A DNA stretch of 64,000 bases from Spirochaetaceae bacterium UBA5556 (GCA_002425765.1 DIMW01000015.1:186001-250000), one strand, 5' to 3'; positions 9,769 through 17,995 are shown, numbered from the stretch's first letter. Numbers and translations: made by a program. The notes: a model not told the origin generated them from the sequence alone.

Positions 9769-9800
9769 TTGACCTTTTCACTTCCGCCATATAGTATAAA
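9769..9800 (+). promoter_or_regulatory. argF promoter
   Basis: TTGACC at 9769-9774 is followed after 17 bases by TAGTAT at 9792-9797; overlapping TATAGT and TATAAA offer alternative -10 boxes. The ATG of argF lies about 35 bases downstream behind AGGAGG. I did not find a clear arginine-repressor palindrome. Confidence 0.55.
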
Positions 9801-9834
9801 GTGGCCACCCGCGGTTGTTCTGAGAGGAGGACGC

Positions 9835-10776
9835 ATGAATCCGTCGACGTTGAAGGGCAGATCTTTGCTCACCTGGATTGATTATACTTCAGAGGAAGTC
9901 CGCTATTTTCTTGATCTTTCCAAGAAGGTCAAGGAGGAAGCGAAAAAGGGCCTTCACAAGACTCGTTTTAGGGGGAAAACCATCGCCCTTCTTTTTGAGA
10001 AGCGATCCACGCGCACGCGCTGCGCGTTCGAGACAGCCTTCGGTGAAGAGGGAGGACACCCCGTTTTCCTGTCGAATCAGGACATTCAGCTTGGGGCCAA
10101 GGAATCTATCGAAGACACCGCCCGCGTTTTGGGCCGCATGTTCAGCGCCATAGAGTTCCGTGGCTACACGCAGGAATACGTCGAGATTCTCGCGAAATAT
10201 TCCGGAATCCCCGTGTACAATGGCCTGACCGACTCCTACCATCCGACGCAGGCGCTCGCCGATGTCCTCACGGTTGAAGAGAATTTCGGCAATTGCAGGG
10301 GCAAGCGTCTGTGTTTTGTCGGGGATGGACGCAACAACGTCGCGCGCTCCCTCATGGTCATCAGCGCGAAGCTGGGTATGCACTTCACCATTGTGTCGCC
10401 CAGAGAGCTCTGGCCGGATGACGAACTCAAAAATCTCTGCGAAACCTTCGCAAAAGAATCCGGTTCACTTCTCTCCATAACCGACAATGTCGAGGAAGGC
10501 GTAAAGGGTGCCGACGCGATCTATACCGATGTCTGGGTGTCCATGGGAGAGGAGGCGCTCAAGGCCGAACGGGTTACACTGCTGACCCCGTATCAGGTGA
10601 ACGCCGGACTCATGGCAAAGACCGGCAACCCCGGCTGCATCTTCCTGCACTGCCTGCCCGCGGTCAAAGGAGAAGAGGTCAGCTTCGATGTCATCGAGGG
10701 GCCCCAGTCGAGAGTGTTCGACCAGGCGGAGAACCGCAAGCACACGATCAAGGCCATCATGCTTGCCACGCTCTGA
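9835..10776 (+). CDS. argF: Ornithine carbamoyltransferase
   Basis: This 313-residue enzyme makes citrulline from ornithine and carbamoyl phosphate, or works in reverse for arginine catabolism. The carbamoyl-phosphate loop STRTRCAFE, the SYHPTQALADVLT segment, VSMG, and the ornithine/carbamoyl-phosphate motif FLHCLPA are all present. The start at ATG 9835 has a strong AGGAGG; an upstream in-frame ATG at 9745 lies inside the divergent nth leader. It is followed 17 bases later by nrnA. Whether it serves biosynthesis (argF) or the deiminase pathway (arcB) cannot be told here, since no other arg or arc gene is in the window. Confidence 0.94.
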   Translation: MNPSTLKGRSLLTWIDYTSEEVRYFLDLSKKVKEEAKKGLHKTRFRGKTIALLFEKRSTRTRCAFETAFGEEGGHPVFLSNQDIQLGAKESIEDTARVLGRMFSAIEFRGYTQEYVEILAKYSGIPVYNGLTDSYHPTQALADVLTVEENFGNCRGKRLCFVGDGRNNVARSLMVISAKLGMHFTIVSPRELWPDDELKNLCETFAKESGSLLSITDNVEEGVKGADAIYTDVWVSMGEEALKAERVTLLTPYQVNAGLMAKTGNPGCIFLHCLPAVKGEEVSFDVIEGPQSRVFDQAENRKHTIKAIMLATL

Positions 10777-10793
10777 AGGCAAGAAAGGGTACC

Positions 10794-11780
10794 ATGAAAC
10801 CGGTTCCTAAGATGCTGCTCGAATTCATCGACCAGCACGACTGTTTTTACATACTGGGCCACCGCGAGCCCGACGGCGACTGCATAGGCTCGCAGCTTTC
10901 GCTCGCGTCCATGCTGCAGAGCATGGGTAAGCGGGTACATGTGCTTTCATCGGGGCCCTTTAACCGGATCGAAATTTTGCCTTTTGAGTCGCGTTTTAAG
11001 AGCGAGGTGCCCGCCGAAAGGGACTTTGAGCGGACCGCGGGACTTGTGCTGGATTGTTCCTCTATGTCGAGAATAGGGGTCATTGCCGAGAGGATGCCGA
11101 ACATTCCGGCGGCGTTCATCGATCACCATGCGACAGGTGGAGCCGCCAGCCCCTACGACTGGATCGATGATTCGTCGCCCGCAGTCTCCGCCATGATTCT
11201 AGTACTCATGGAGGCGATGGGGCATAAGCCCACCAAAGAGGAGGCCGAGCTCCTTTTCTTCGGCCTCGGTACCGACACCGGTTTTTTCCGTCACCTGGAT
11301 GAGCATGGGAGCGAAACTCTTAGAATAGCTTCCCGGCTCGTGGATGCCGGAGTCTCCCCAAAGCGTGTCTATATGGCCATCAATGGGGGCAGAACCCTTG
11401 CCTCACGGAGAATGCTGGGTGAGCTGCTCTTGCGCATTCAGCCCTACTATGAGGGGCGTCTTCTGGTCTCCTGGGTCACGATCGAGGATCAGCAGAAGTA
11501 TGGTATGTCGAGCCGGGACTCGGATCTGCTGTACCAGCTCATGATGGGCATCGTCGACTGCGAGGTCTGTTTCGTGGTGAAACAGGAGACCGATGATATG
11601 TGTACCGTGGGTCTCCGGTCGAAGGATTCCGTCAATGTGGCGGAAATCGCCGAGCGATATGGCGGCGGCGGACACAGGTTGGCGGCCGGCCTTTCCATGA
11701 ATGGCAAAGTCGAGAAGGTCGTTCATGCCTTGGTCGAGGCTTTCTCCGAAATCTTCAGCGATGAAGAGACCGGGAAATAG
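10794..11780 (+). CDS. nrnA: DHH-family phosphoesterase, NrnA-like nanoRNase/pAp phosphatase
   Basis: This 328-residue protein belongs to the DHH/DHHA1 family that degrades short oligoribonucleotides and hydrolyses 3'-phosphoadenosine 5'-phosphate. It carries the metal-binding motifs GHREPDGDCIGSQ, a second aspartate in LVLDCSS, FIDHHATGG (DHH), a further GLGTDTGFFRH, and the DHHA1 substrate motif GGGGHRLAAGLS. Length and motif order fit NrnA closely. It follows argF by 17 bases and is probably co-transcribed. The 3' end opens into a long non-coding region without a clear terminator. Confidence 0.88.
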   Translation: MKPVPKMLLEFIDQHDCFYILGHREPDGDCIGSQLSLASMLQSMGKRVHVLSSGPFNRIEILPFESRFKSEVPAERDFERTAGLVLDCSSMSRIGVIAERMPNIPAAFIDHHATGGAASPYDWIDDSSPAVSAMILVLMEAMGHKPTKEEAELLFFGLGTDTGFFRHLDEHGSETLRIASRLVDAGVSPKRVYMAINGGRTLASRRMLGELLLRIQPYYEGRLLVSWVTIEDQQKYGMSSRDSDLLYQLMMGIVDCEVCFVVKQETDDMCTVGLRSKDSVNVAEIAERYGGGGHRLAAGLSMNGKVEKVVHALVEAFSEIFSDEETGK

Positions 11781-11979
11781 AAGATTCCTTTTATAATCCA
11801 AAAAATCTCAGTTTCTGCGCCGTATGCGTGCACTGAAATATCATGGCCTTTTCTATAGAAAGTATCCGGTCGTTTCTATATATCTGTGCCTTCCATTGTG
11901 AAGGGGGCGCTCTGTCAACAAAAGGATAGCGAGGTACGCCCATCGTCGCGCTTAATGTCTACCATAATACCGCAGAGAC

Positions 11980-12004
11980 CTATCCTCAGCATCGCTGAGG
12001 ATAG
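11980..12004. repeat. Perfect palindrome, candidate enhancer-binding-protein site
   Basis: CTATCCTCAGC and GCTGAGGATAG flank a 3-base centre (ATC). No T-run follows on either strand, so it is unlikely to be a terminator. Its centre lies about 156 bases upstream of the GG of the sigma-54 promoter, the usual distance for an NtrC-type activator site. The right arm overlaps the second copy of the direct repeat AGGATAGCGA. Confidence 0.5.
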
Positions 12005-12145
12005 CGACAGGTAGTTCTATTCAGTTCGATGTCTCCTTTTTTTACTTCTTTTTGTCATAATTGAGTCTATTGTGTAAAAATAATAATTTCTTGAATTGTA
12101 ATTATTTGTTTTGATAACTCATTTATTGTGCCCCTGTTTTTTCTT

Positions 12146-12163
12146 TTGGCATGTTTTTTGCAT
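12146..12163 (+). promoter_or_regulatory. Sigma-54 (RpoN) -24/-12 promoter
   Basis: TTGGCATGTTTTTTGCAT matches the sigma-54 consensus YTGGCACGRNNNTTGCW at nearly every position and has the invariant GG-N10-GC spacing. It ends 21 bases before the GTG of the sigma-like gene, with GGAGG between. A sigma-54 activator gene lies at 1-1202 of this window. rpoN itself is not in the window. Confidence 0.75.
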
Positions 12164-12184
12164 TAAAAGAAGCGGAGGCTCAAA

Positions 12185-13027
12185 GTGGATTCAAAAAATT
12201 ATCTCAATCTCGTGCGTCAAATGTACGCTCACCCAAAGCTCTATGGTTTTTTCAATGAGGATGAAATCTCGGATGCATTGCATCATTTTCGAGGCCGAAT
12301 AGAGGGCATTATCGACCGCGCTGAGAAAGAGAGTAGGACAAGAGAGGCCTATCTGCTCAGTAGTATGAGGTTTGTGGCCAAGAGCGTGCACAGACAAAAT
12401 TTCAGCATGAACTTGTGTGAAAACGCCTATGTATATTCACATTTTTCGGAGGACACGGTATTCGGACCTCCGGCAGATGCTTTCATAGAAGAAAACAGGA
12501 GAGAAGAAAGCATCGACGCGCAGGGCGTGATAGGCCTTTCACCGCAGATATTTCTAAGAAAGTTGACGCCTGAACGCAAACGTCTTCTCTATTTGGTGAT
12601 GAAGTGTTCATGGGACATTGACGAGGAGCTATTGAAGAAATGCAGCTTTGCATTAGGTGTGCCAGAGCAGTATCTGTTCAATTTGGTTGAGCTGGCAAAA
12701 CGCAAAACCGAAGGATCGCGCAAGCAGATTTATGAACTGAATGCTAAATTGAATACCCTGTGGATTCGCCTTCGCGTGCTGGAGCTCAGGCAGGAAACCT
12801 CTCTCATCAAAAGCGAAAAAGACTGCATCGCGTGCTCAGCGAACAGATGCAGGCAGCGCTATATCAGGCTGCTTGAAAAAAGAAAACGCCGGAAGTCTCT
12901 AGTCTCGAATGAGTGCATTTCGGAGCTTCTTGGAATCCCAAAAGGCAGTGTGGATTCCGGGCTTTTTTATCTCAGGAAAAAGATCGGCTCGGGCCAGACC
13001 CTTGCGGATTACAGAAAATTAGGCTAG
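12185..13027 (+). CDS. Sigma-factor-like regulator of unknown function
   Basis: This 280-residue protein is not one I recognise. Residues ~240-268 form a helix-turn-helix (ISELLGIPKGSVDSGLFYLRKKI) resembling sigma-70 region 4. The segment near residues 45-75 (EAYLLSSMRFVAKSVHR) loosely recalls region 2 helices. Between them is a charged, helical middle and a cysteine cluster (CIACSANRC, about residues 214-222) that could bind metal. Translation begins at GTG 12185, with GGAGG six bases upstream. Base composition is clearly lower in GC than argF and nrnA. It is driven by a sigma-54 promoter and followed four bases later by rdgB. It could be an alternative sigma factor or a DNA-binding regulator that borrowed the fold. 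Confidence 0.6.
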   Translation: MDSKNYLNLVRQMYAHPKLYGFFNEDEISDALHHFRGRIEGIIDRAEKESRTREAYLLSSMRFVAKSVHRQNFSMNLCENAYVYSHFSEDTVFGPPADAFIEENRREESIDAQGVIGLSPQIFLRKLTPERKRLLYLVMKCSWDIDEELLKKCSFALGVPEQYLFNLVELAKRKTEGSRKQIYELNAKLNTLWIRLRVLELRQETSLIKSEKDCIACSANRCRQRYIRLLEKRKRRKSLVSNECISELLGIPKGSVDSGLFYLRKKIGSGQTLADYRKLG

Positions 13028-13031
13028 ACAG

Positions 13032-13634
13032 ATGTCTATGGAACTTCTCGTTGCGACAAACAATCTTCATAAATTGGAAGAGCTGAAACCCCTGTTTCCC
13101 GGGCATGAACTTTTGCGGCCGGTAGATGTGGGGGTTCAGGATTTTGACCCGGAGGAGAATGGCGGCTCATTCTTTGAGAACGCGCTCATCAAGGCCGAGG
13201 CTCTCTATCGCCTTACGGACAGGCCCTCCTTGGCGGACGATTCAGGGCTCTGCGTCGAGGCGCTCGGTGGCAGACCCGGCATCGAATCGGCCCGCTATGG
13301 CTCCAAGAATGGCAGGCTTCTCTCCGCCGAAGAAAAGAACAGGATGCTCCTTTCGGAGCTCGGGAATGCCCACAACAGGAGTTGTGCATTTGTCTGTTGC
13401 CTGGTGCTGTATTACGGCCCACAGCGTTTTCTCTGTGTCCAAGAAACGCTTGAAGGGGCAATAGGCGTGGCTCCGAGGGGAAGGCAGGGTTTTGGATATG
13501 ATCCGATAGTATATCTGCCACAGCAGGACAAGACCATCGCGGAGCTTTCGCAGGAAGAGAAGAATCTTATTTCCCACCGGGGGAGGGCGGCACAGAAAAT
13601 GGCCGCGATGCTTGGTGCTGTTCCGATCGGATAA
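13032..13634 (+). CDS. rdgB: XTP/dITP pyrophosphatase (RdgB/HAM1 family)
   Basis: This 200-residue house-cleaning enzyme hydrolyses XTP, ITP and dITP to monophosphates and so keeps deaminated purines out of DNA and RNA. The N-terminal ATNNLHKLEEL, the central FFENALIKAEA and LADDSGLCVEALGGRPGIESARY, and the C-terminal GRQGFGYDPIVYLP and ISHRGRAAQKM are all diagnostic. It starts four bases after the sigma-like gene and is probably read from the same sigma-54 promoter. It converges with rpmE. Confidence 0.95.
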   Translation: MSMELLVATNNLHKLEELKPLFPGHELLRPVDVGVQDFDPEENGGSFFENALIKAEALYRLTDRPSLADDSGLCVEALGGRPGIESARYGSKNGRLLSAEEKNRMLLSELGNAHNRSCAFVCCLVLYYGPQRFLCVQETLEGAIGVAPRGRQGFGYDPIVYLPQQDKTIAELSQEEKNLISHRGRAAQKMAAMLGAVPIG

Positions 13635-13643
13635 AGCCCTAAT

Positions 13644-13679
13644 TAAAAAAAGGCCACCCCCAGTCAGGAGGCGGCCCTT
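13644..13679 (-). terminator. Rho-independent terminator downstream of rpmE
   Basis: On the minus strand GGCCGCCTCC and GGGGGTGGCC form a 10-bp stem (two G-U pairs) around TGACT, followed by seven Ts. It lies 23 bases after the rpmE stop. The plus strand has no matching T-run for rdgB. Confidence 0.7.
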
Positions 13680-13701
13680 AACTTCCCTCATACTCCGAAG
13701 G

Positions 13702-13917
13702 TCATTTCTCTTCGGCGGGTTTGATTCCGTATTTCTTGTTGAAGCGCTCAATGCGCCCCGCAGTGTCGACGAGCTTCTGCTTTCCGGTAAAGAAAGGATG
13801 GCAGGCGGAACAGATTTCAACCTGAATATTCTTTACCGTCGAACGGGTCTCGATGACATTGCCACATGCGCAGGTGATGGTGGTGAGTTCATACTTGGGG
13901 TGAATGCCCTTTTTCAT
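13702..13917 (-). CDS. rpmE: Ribosomal protein bL31, zinc-binding (C+) form
   Basis: This 71-residue large-subunit protein opens with MKKGIHPKY and contains four zinc ligands in the region TCACG to [15 protein letters not shown], followed by the [14 protein letters not shown] signature. Retention of the cysteines marks the C+ paralogue, which is usually the zinc-replete form. The ATG at 13917 has GGAGGAAG upstream. It lies downstream of rho, with its own likely promoter and a strong terminator after it. Confidence 0.96.
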   Translation of the reverse strand: MKKGIHPKYELTTITCACGNVIETRSTVKNIQVEICSACHPFFTGKQKLVDTAGRIERFNKKYGIKPAEEK

Positions 13918-13984
13918 TTTTCTTCCTCCGTATGCGTCAGTGGACCTCTATGTCTGAAAACCGGCCAAAATGACGGCGATTAAA

Positions 13985-14012
13985 CATATATGAACAGTCC
14001 TCTCTCAGTCAA
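13985..14012 (-). promoter_or_regulatory. rpmE promoter
   Basis: The minus strand carries TTGACT (14012-14007), a 16-base spacer, and TATATG (13990-13985), within the 100-base gap between rho and rpmE. TATGTT at 18 bases is an alternative -10. Confidence 0.45.
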
Positions 14013-14018
14013 TACCCT

Positions 14019-15770
14019 TTATTCCATGCCTTGATATGGCGTATTCATGGACTTGAGGAACGCGTCGTTGTTTTTCGATTTCATCATGCGGTCGATGAGC
14101 AGCTCGATGATTTCGATGTCGTCCATCGGGTTGATGACTTTGCGCAGAACCCAGATTTTCTGGAGTTCTTCTTCCGTGAGGAGGAGTTCTTCTTTTCGCG
14201 TTCCGGATTTCTTGATATTGAAGGCGGGGAAGGTGCGGCGATCGGAGAGGCGCCGGTCGAGGTTGATCTCCATGTTGCCCGTGCCCTTGAACTCTTCAAA
14301 GATGACTTCATCCATGCGTGAGCCGGTATCGATGAGCGCGGTCGCTATGATGGTCAGAGAACCACCCTGTTCGATGTTGCGCGCCGCGCCAAAAAACCGT
14401 TTGGGCTTGTGCAGCGCGTTTGAATCGACGCCGCCCGAGAGTATTTTGCCCGAGGTCGGCACGGTCTGGTTATAGGCCCTGGCGAGCCTGGTAATTGAAT
14501 CGAGCAGGATAACAACATCCCGTTTATGTTCGACGAGGCGCTTGGCCTTTTCGAGCACCATTTCGGCGACCTGGACGTGGCGCGTCGCCTGCTCGTCAAA
14601 AGTAGAGGAGATGACTTCGGCCTGGACCGTGCGCTCCATGTCGGTCACTTCCTCGGGCCGCTCATCGATGAGCAGCACGATCAGGTAGACTTCAGGGTGG
14701 TTCGCGGTGATGGCGTTGGCGATTTTCTGCAGGAGAATCGTCTTGCCTGTTTTAGGTGGGGAGACGACGAGTGCGCGCTGGCCTTTGCCTATCGGGCAGA
14801 ACAGATTGATGATCCGCGTCGAAATTTCTTCGGTCGTGGTTTCGAGGTTGAGCTTTTGAGTGGGGTAGAGCGGTGTCAGGTTCTCAAAAGGAACGCGGTT
14901 CTGGGCGACCGACGGCTCATCAAAATTGATCTGCTCTATGCGCAGCATCGCGAAGAAGCGCTCGCCTTCTTTGGGGCTGCGGATCTGCCCGTACACCGTG
15001 TCGCCGGTCTTCAGGTTGAAGAGACGGATCTGGGAAGGCGAGATGTAGATATCGTCGGTTCCCGGTAAATAGGAGTTCTGGGGGGATCTCAAGAAACCAT
15101 AGCCGTCGGGCAATATCTCCAGGGAGCCGTAGGCATATATTATGCCGCCATGCTCGGTATGTGCTTTTAAAATATTGAAGATGAGTTCCTGCTTTTTGAG
15201 AGTGATGAGCAAGTCATGATTTATGCCGTATTTCGCCCCCAGCTCCCTCAGTTCGACGATGCCCATCTTTGAGAGATCATTGATCGAAAGGCGAGCCCTT
15301 GTTTCATTCCTCTGCTCGGCACGGCTTTCAAGTTCGAGGCGCGAGGCCTCCGCAAACTTCTGATGCTGCCGGTCGTCGACAGGGAGCGAAGCGACCACGA
15401 ATCCGTTGGGGGGCTGCGTCTCCGTGATTTCAGACTCCTCTGCCGACCCTGATGGGAGGGGTTCCTCTTCTATGGTTATCGGCTGCATAGACTTTTTTTT
15501 CAAACGGATTTTAGCTACGGGCCGTCGATTTTTATGGGATTGGCCTTTTGTGGAAGTACCGGGATGCAGGCCGTTTGTTGAGTTCGCAGTATCTTGCGCA
15601 AGTTCTTCGGAATGTCCGTCGAAAAGCGAACCATTCTGTTCACTGTGTTTCTCTTCGACTTGGCTTTGATTCATGTCTGTTTCCTCTTTCGATACCGTGG
15701 GATATTGATCGCCACTATTGAATATTTCTGTTTGGGATGAAGGTGATCTTTTTCTACGATAAACTGCCAT
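14019..15770 (-). CDS. rho: Transcription termination factor Rho
   Basis: This hexameric RNA helicase ends transcription at C-rich untranslated sites. The cold-shock-like RNA-binding domain ([23 protein letters not shown]) follows a Rho N-terminal helical domain ([15 protein letters not shown]). The motor has Walker [13 protein letters not shown], Walker [19 protein letters not shown], the Q-loop [22 protein letters not shown] and [11 protein letters not shown]. It is about 583 residues, longer than E. coli Rho (419), because of a roughly 160-residue low-complexity basic/acidic N-terminus. ATG 15770 has GGAG seven bases upstream; an internal ATG at 15674 with AGAGGAAA is a credible alternative. 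Confidence 0.96.
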   Translation of the reverse strand: MAVYRRKRSPSSQTEIFNSGDQYPTVSKEETDMNQSQVEEKHSEQNGSLFDGHSEELAQDTANSTNGLHPGTSTKGQSHKNRRPVAKIRLKKKSMQPITIEEEPLPSGSAEESEITETQPPNGFVVASLPVDDRQHQKFAEASRLELESRAEQRNETRARLSINDLSKMGIVELRELGAKYGINHDLLITLKKQELIFNILKAHTEHGGIIYAYGSLEILPDGYGFLRSPQNSYLPGTDDIYISPSQIRLFNLKTGDTVYGQIRSPKEGERFFAMLRIEQINFDEPSVAQNRVPFENLTPLYPTQKLNLETTTEEISTRIINLFCPIGKGQRALVVSPPKTGKTILLQKIANAITANHPEVYLIVLLIDERPEEVTDMERTVQAEVISSTFDEQATRHVQVAEMVLEKAKRLVEHKRDVVILLDSITRLARAYNQTVPTSGKILSGGVDSNALHKPKRFFGAARNIEQGGSLTIIATALIDTGSRMDEVIFEEFKGTGNMEINLDRRLSDRRTFPAFNIKKSGTRKEELLLTEEELQKIWVLRKVINPMDDIEIIELLIDRMMKSKNNDAFLKSMNTPYQGME

Positions 15771-15921
15771 CAAAAATCTCCGTGATATATGCAGTTAAAA
15801 CGGGTCCGGACACACAACAACCCATAGATACTCTTGTAGGGATTTTTAGGCGGCGCATTGAATCGATTGGTATGGTTCTTCAACCTTGTGCGGCAACCAG
15901 CGCCGCTATGGTCTTTCATTC

Positions 15922-15950
15922 AATATAGTAAGGCAATGAAACGATGTCAA
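15922..15950 (-). promoter_or_regulatory. rho promoter
   Basis: TTGACA (15950-15945) and TATATT (15927-15922) are spaced by 17 bases on the minus strand. The promoter overlaps the stop of the bactofilin gene. It leaves a leader of about 145 bases before rho that contains a long-range GCGGCGC/GCGCCGC pairing. Confidence 0.65.
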
Positions 15951-16327
15951 TGCTCCTGGTCTCTTACATAATTGGTTGAAGAAATTTCTGTCATTTCGAT
16001 GTTGCCCTCGAACTTTGCGCCTTCAATAATGCGTATGTGTGCGGCCTTGATATCTGCTCGAACATTGGCATTTGGCAAAATGACTATGGTGTCGGCCGCG
16101 TTCATAGAACCAGTAAAGCGCCCGGCTATCAACGCTTTCTGTACTGTGCAGAAGTTTGTTTCTATATCAGCATTGCGGTCGATCCGAATGAAGGTACCCT
16201 CCAAAGATCCACAGAGGGCACAGCGTAAATCTAGGGGCAGGTTCGAACGTAGTTTCCCGTTCAGTGAAACCGCCGGACCAATATAGGTTGCGTATGGCTC
16301 AGGCGGTTCAAAATTTAGTCTTTTCAT
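15947..16327 (-). CDS. Bactofilin family cytoskeletal protein
   Basis: This ~126-residue protein has the bactofilin (DUF583) beta-helical repeat pattern, with short alternating strands rich in Gly, Ile and Val (YIGPAVSLNGKL, CGSLEGTF, ALIAGRFTGSM, VRADIKAAHIRIIEGAKFEGNIEM). Bactofilins polymerise without nucleotide and organise cell shape or motility structures. The start is uncertain: ATG 16327 has no clear ribosome binding site, and an in-frame TTG at 16375 would add 16 residues beginning 11 bases after the HU stop. It lies in the rpsT-HU-rho string. Two cysteines (CALC) in the repeat are unusual. Confidence 0.8.
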   Translation of the reverse strand: MKRLNFEPPEPYATYIGPAVSLNGKLRSNLPLDLRCALCGSLEGTFIRIDRNADIETNFCTVQKALIAGRFTGSMNAADTIVILPNANVRADIKAAHIRIIEGAKFEGNIEMTEISSTNYVRDQEH

Positions 16328-16386
16328 AACTGTCACTGAAGGCCGTTCGTTTAAACAGCCTTCAATACTGCACAATCAGCGACCCA

Positions 16387-16731
16387 TCAGTCTCTCTTTC
16401 TAAACGATTTCGGAATGCGGGTGGTATCCATTTCCCACGCAGCTTTTTTGAGCTCTCTGCCTGGCCTGAATGTAGCAACACCGTGATCCGACACAGAGAC
16501 AATCTCCCCTGTCTTGGGATTCCTTGCCTTGGATCTGCCTTTTCTGAGCTTCACCTCAAACGTGCCGAAGCCCCTCAGCTCGACAATTTTGCCCTCAAGA
16601 ATTGCGCTTTTGATTTCTGAAAACAGACCGTCGATAAGCTCGTGGATTTCCTTGCGGGTCGTTCGACTTGACGGCGACAGCGATTCGTACAGCGCATCTA
16701 TCAGCTCGGCTTTTGTCAGTTTTTCGGCCAT
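16387..16731 (-). CDS. HU/IHF-family DNA-binding protein
   Basis: This 114-residue histone-like protein has the HU fold: LTKAELIDALYE, a helix pair, and the DNA-binding arm region VELRGFGTFEVKLRKGRSKARNPKTGE and FRPGRELKK. It has a basic C-terminal tail of about 18 residues beyond a typical 90-residue HU. Such proteins bend and compact DNA. It starts at ATG 16731 with GGAAGGAG upstream, 49 bases after the rpsT stop, and is followed by the bactofilin gene. Confidence 0.93.
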   Translation of the reverse strand: MAEKLTKAELIDALYESLSPSSRTTRKEIHELIDGLFSEIKSAILEGKIVELRGFGTFEVKLRKGRSKARNPKTGEIVSVSDHGVATFRPGRELKKAAWEMDTTRIPKSFRKRD

Positions 16732-16750
16732 ACCGTTCTCTGCTCCTTCC

Positions 16751-16775
16751 TAAAACTACCGGACTATATTCCGGT
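16751..16775 (-). terminator. Weak hairpin between rpsT and HU
   Basis: The minus strand reads ACCGGA-ATATAG-TCCGGT followed by AGTTTTAGG. The 6-bp stem and short T-run suggest a partial terminator or processing hairpin that could set different levels of S20 and HU. Confidence 0.3.
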
Positions 16776-16780
16776 TGATC

Positions 16781-17047
16781 TTAGCCTAGTCTATTAACAA
16801 GCTTCTGCATGCGGGATTTTTTCCTCGCTGCAGCATTTTTCTTTACGATGCCCTTTCGTGCAGCTGAATCAATTCGTTTGGTCATCTCAAGGAGAGCCTC
16901 TTTTGCGGCGGCTGTATCCTTTTTTTCAGACGCTACGACAACTTTCTTTGCTGCGGTTCTTATTGCAGTTTTCGCGCTTTTATTGGCAAGCCTGCGCTTC
17001 TCATTCTGCCTTTGACGCTTTTCAGCTGACAAATTCCTTGCGCTCAA
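16781..17047 (-). CDS. rpsT: Ribosomal protein bS20
   Basis: This 88-residue, lysine/arginine- and alanine-rich small-subunit protein matches S20 (SAEKRQRQNEKRRLANKSAKTAIRTAAKK, then MTKRIDSAARKGIVKKNAAARKKSRMQKLVN). The start is a TTG at 17047 with GGAGG seven bases upstream; no nearby ATG or GTG fits. E. coli rpsT also uses UUG, where it takes part in autoregulation, so the rare start may be functional here. It is the first gene of the rpsT-HU-bactofilin string. Confidence 0.95.
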   Translation of the reverse strand: MSARNLSAEKRQRQNEKRRLANKSAKTAIRTAAKKVVVASEKKDTAAAKEALLEMTKRIDSAARKGIVKKNAAARKKSRMQKLVNRLG

Positions 17048-17191
17048 TGGAATTCCTCCGGATAAATATAGTGAATACTAACCTTGGTTCGATCGAAATG
17101 CTACACAAAACTAGCAGATACTCCACATCAATGTCAATACTTATTGGGGGTAATTGCAATATGAGATGAAATACGGTAAAGATTTATAACG

Positions 17192-17947
17192 ATGTTTGTC
17201 AATGCCGCAATAGTCTTTTTAGCTCTTTCAGCACTGTTCGCGCTCGAATTTGTGCTTGTGGTGAGGTATATTTTTACGCCAAAACAATCTCGCGACCATC
17301 TCTGTGCGGCCTACGAACAAATTGGAGCAAAGATTATTTTTAAGCTGTTCAGAGTCTTCCGTGGGTTCAGGATTACCGTTTTGAATCCGAAAAAGCTGCA
17401 AATACCCCATCATTGCCTCGTTATTTCCAATCACCAGAGTCTTTTGGATATTCTCGTCCTTATTAGGTTGCTAGGAATAGAGAGAAAGCCTCGCTTCGTG
17501 GCCAAGAAGGAGCTCCAATACGGTGTTCCGCTTGTAAGTTTTACTTTGAGGAAAGGAGGCCACTGCCTTATAAGGCGGCATGGTGCACCTATCGAAACGA
17601 TGCGGGCAGTGTCGAAAATGGCGCAGGGCTGCATGAAAGAGCGGACCTGCCCTGTTGTTTTTCCCGAAGGGAAAAGGTCCAGAGATGGTGGGCTGGGTGT
17701 ATTTCATTCGGCAGGTATAAGAAAAATACTCGATGTGGAGTCTATTCCAGTCACGGCGATTGCAATTGATGGAGGATGGCGAGTCGCCACAGTACGGGGT
17801 ATTCTTAGAAGATTCGGAAAAGAGCCGTATATTGCCGAGATTGTGAAAGTCTATAATGCGCCTCATGGCAAGCATGAAATTGAAGAAATGCTCAATGATG
17901 CTCGCGTACAGATCGACAGATGCATCGATACGCTGCGCAGGAGATAG
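17192..17947 (+). CDS. plsC: 1-acyl-sn-glycerol-3-phosphate acyltransferase
   Basis: This 251-residue membrane acyltransferase adds the second acyl chain to lysophosphatidic acid. An N-terminal hydrophobic helix (residues 1-28) precedes motif I SNHQSLLDILV (NHx4D), motif II KKELQYGVPL, motif III VVFPEGKRSRDGG and motif IV IPVTAIAIDGG. FPEGKRS replaces the more common FPEGTRS. The ATG at 17192 has only a weak ribosome binding site. It stands alone on the plus strand between divergent rpsT and a bidirectional terminator. Confidence 0.9.
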   Translation: MFVNAAIVFLALSALFALEFVLVVRYIFTPKQSRDHLCAAYEQIGAKIIFKLFRVFRGFRITVLNPKKLQIPHHCLVISNHQSLLDILVLIRLLGIERKPRFVAKKELQYGVPLVSFTLRKGGHCLIRRHGAPIETMRAVSKMAQGCMKERTCPVVFPEGKRSRDGGLGVFHSAGIRKILDVESIPVTAIAIDGGWRVATVRGILRRFGKEPYIAEIVKVYNAPHGKHEIEEMLNDARVQIDRCIDTLRRR

Positions 17948-17995
17948 GAGATGTCCTGTGGGGGTTATCTTTCTTGTAGATACACAGCGTGAATG

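Larger units (their letters stand above)
11781..12184. other. 404-base intergenic region upstream of the sigma-like gene
   Basis: I find no credible open reading frame in this stretch, whose last 150 bases are AT-rich. It contains a perfect 11-bp palindrome at 11980-12004, a direct repeat AGGATAGCGA at 11923-11932 and 11998-12007, and a sigma-54-type promoter at 12146-12163 followed by GGAGG at 12174. The arrangement looks like an enhancer-dependent control region for the gene at 12185. Confidence 0.6.

Noticed and set aside
13644..13679. rpmE terminator as a third CCTCCT-loop element
   Set aside because: On the minus strand its CCTCC lies in the base-paired stem (GGCCGCCTCC with GGGGGTGGCC), not in the loop, so it does not belong with the two candidate small RNAs.
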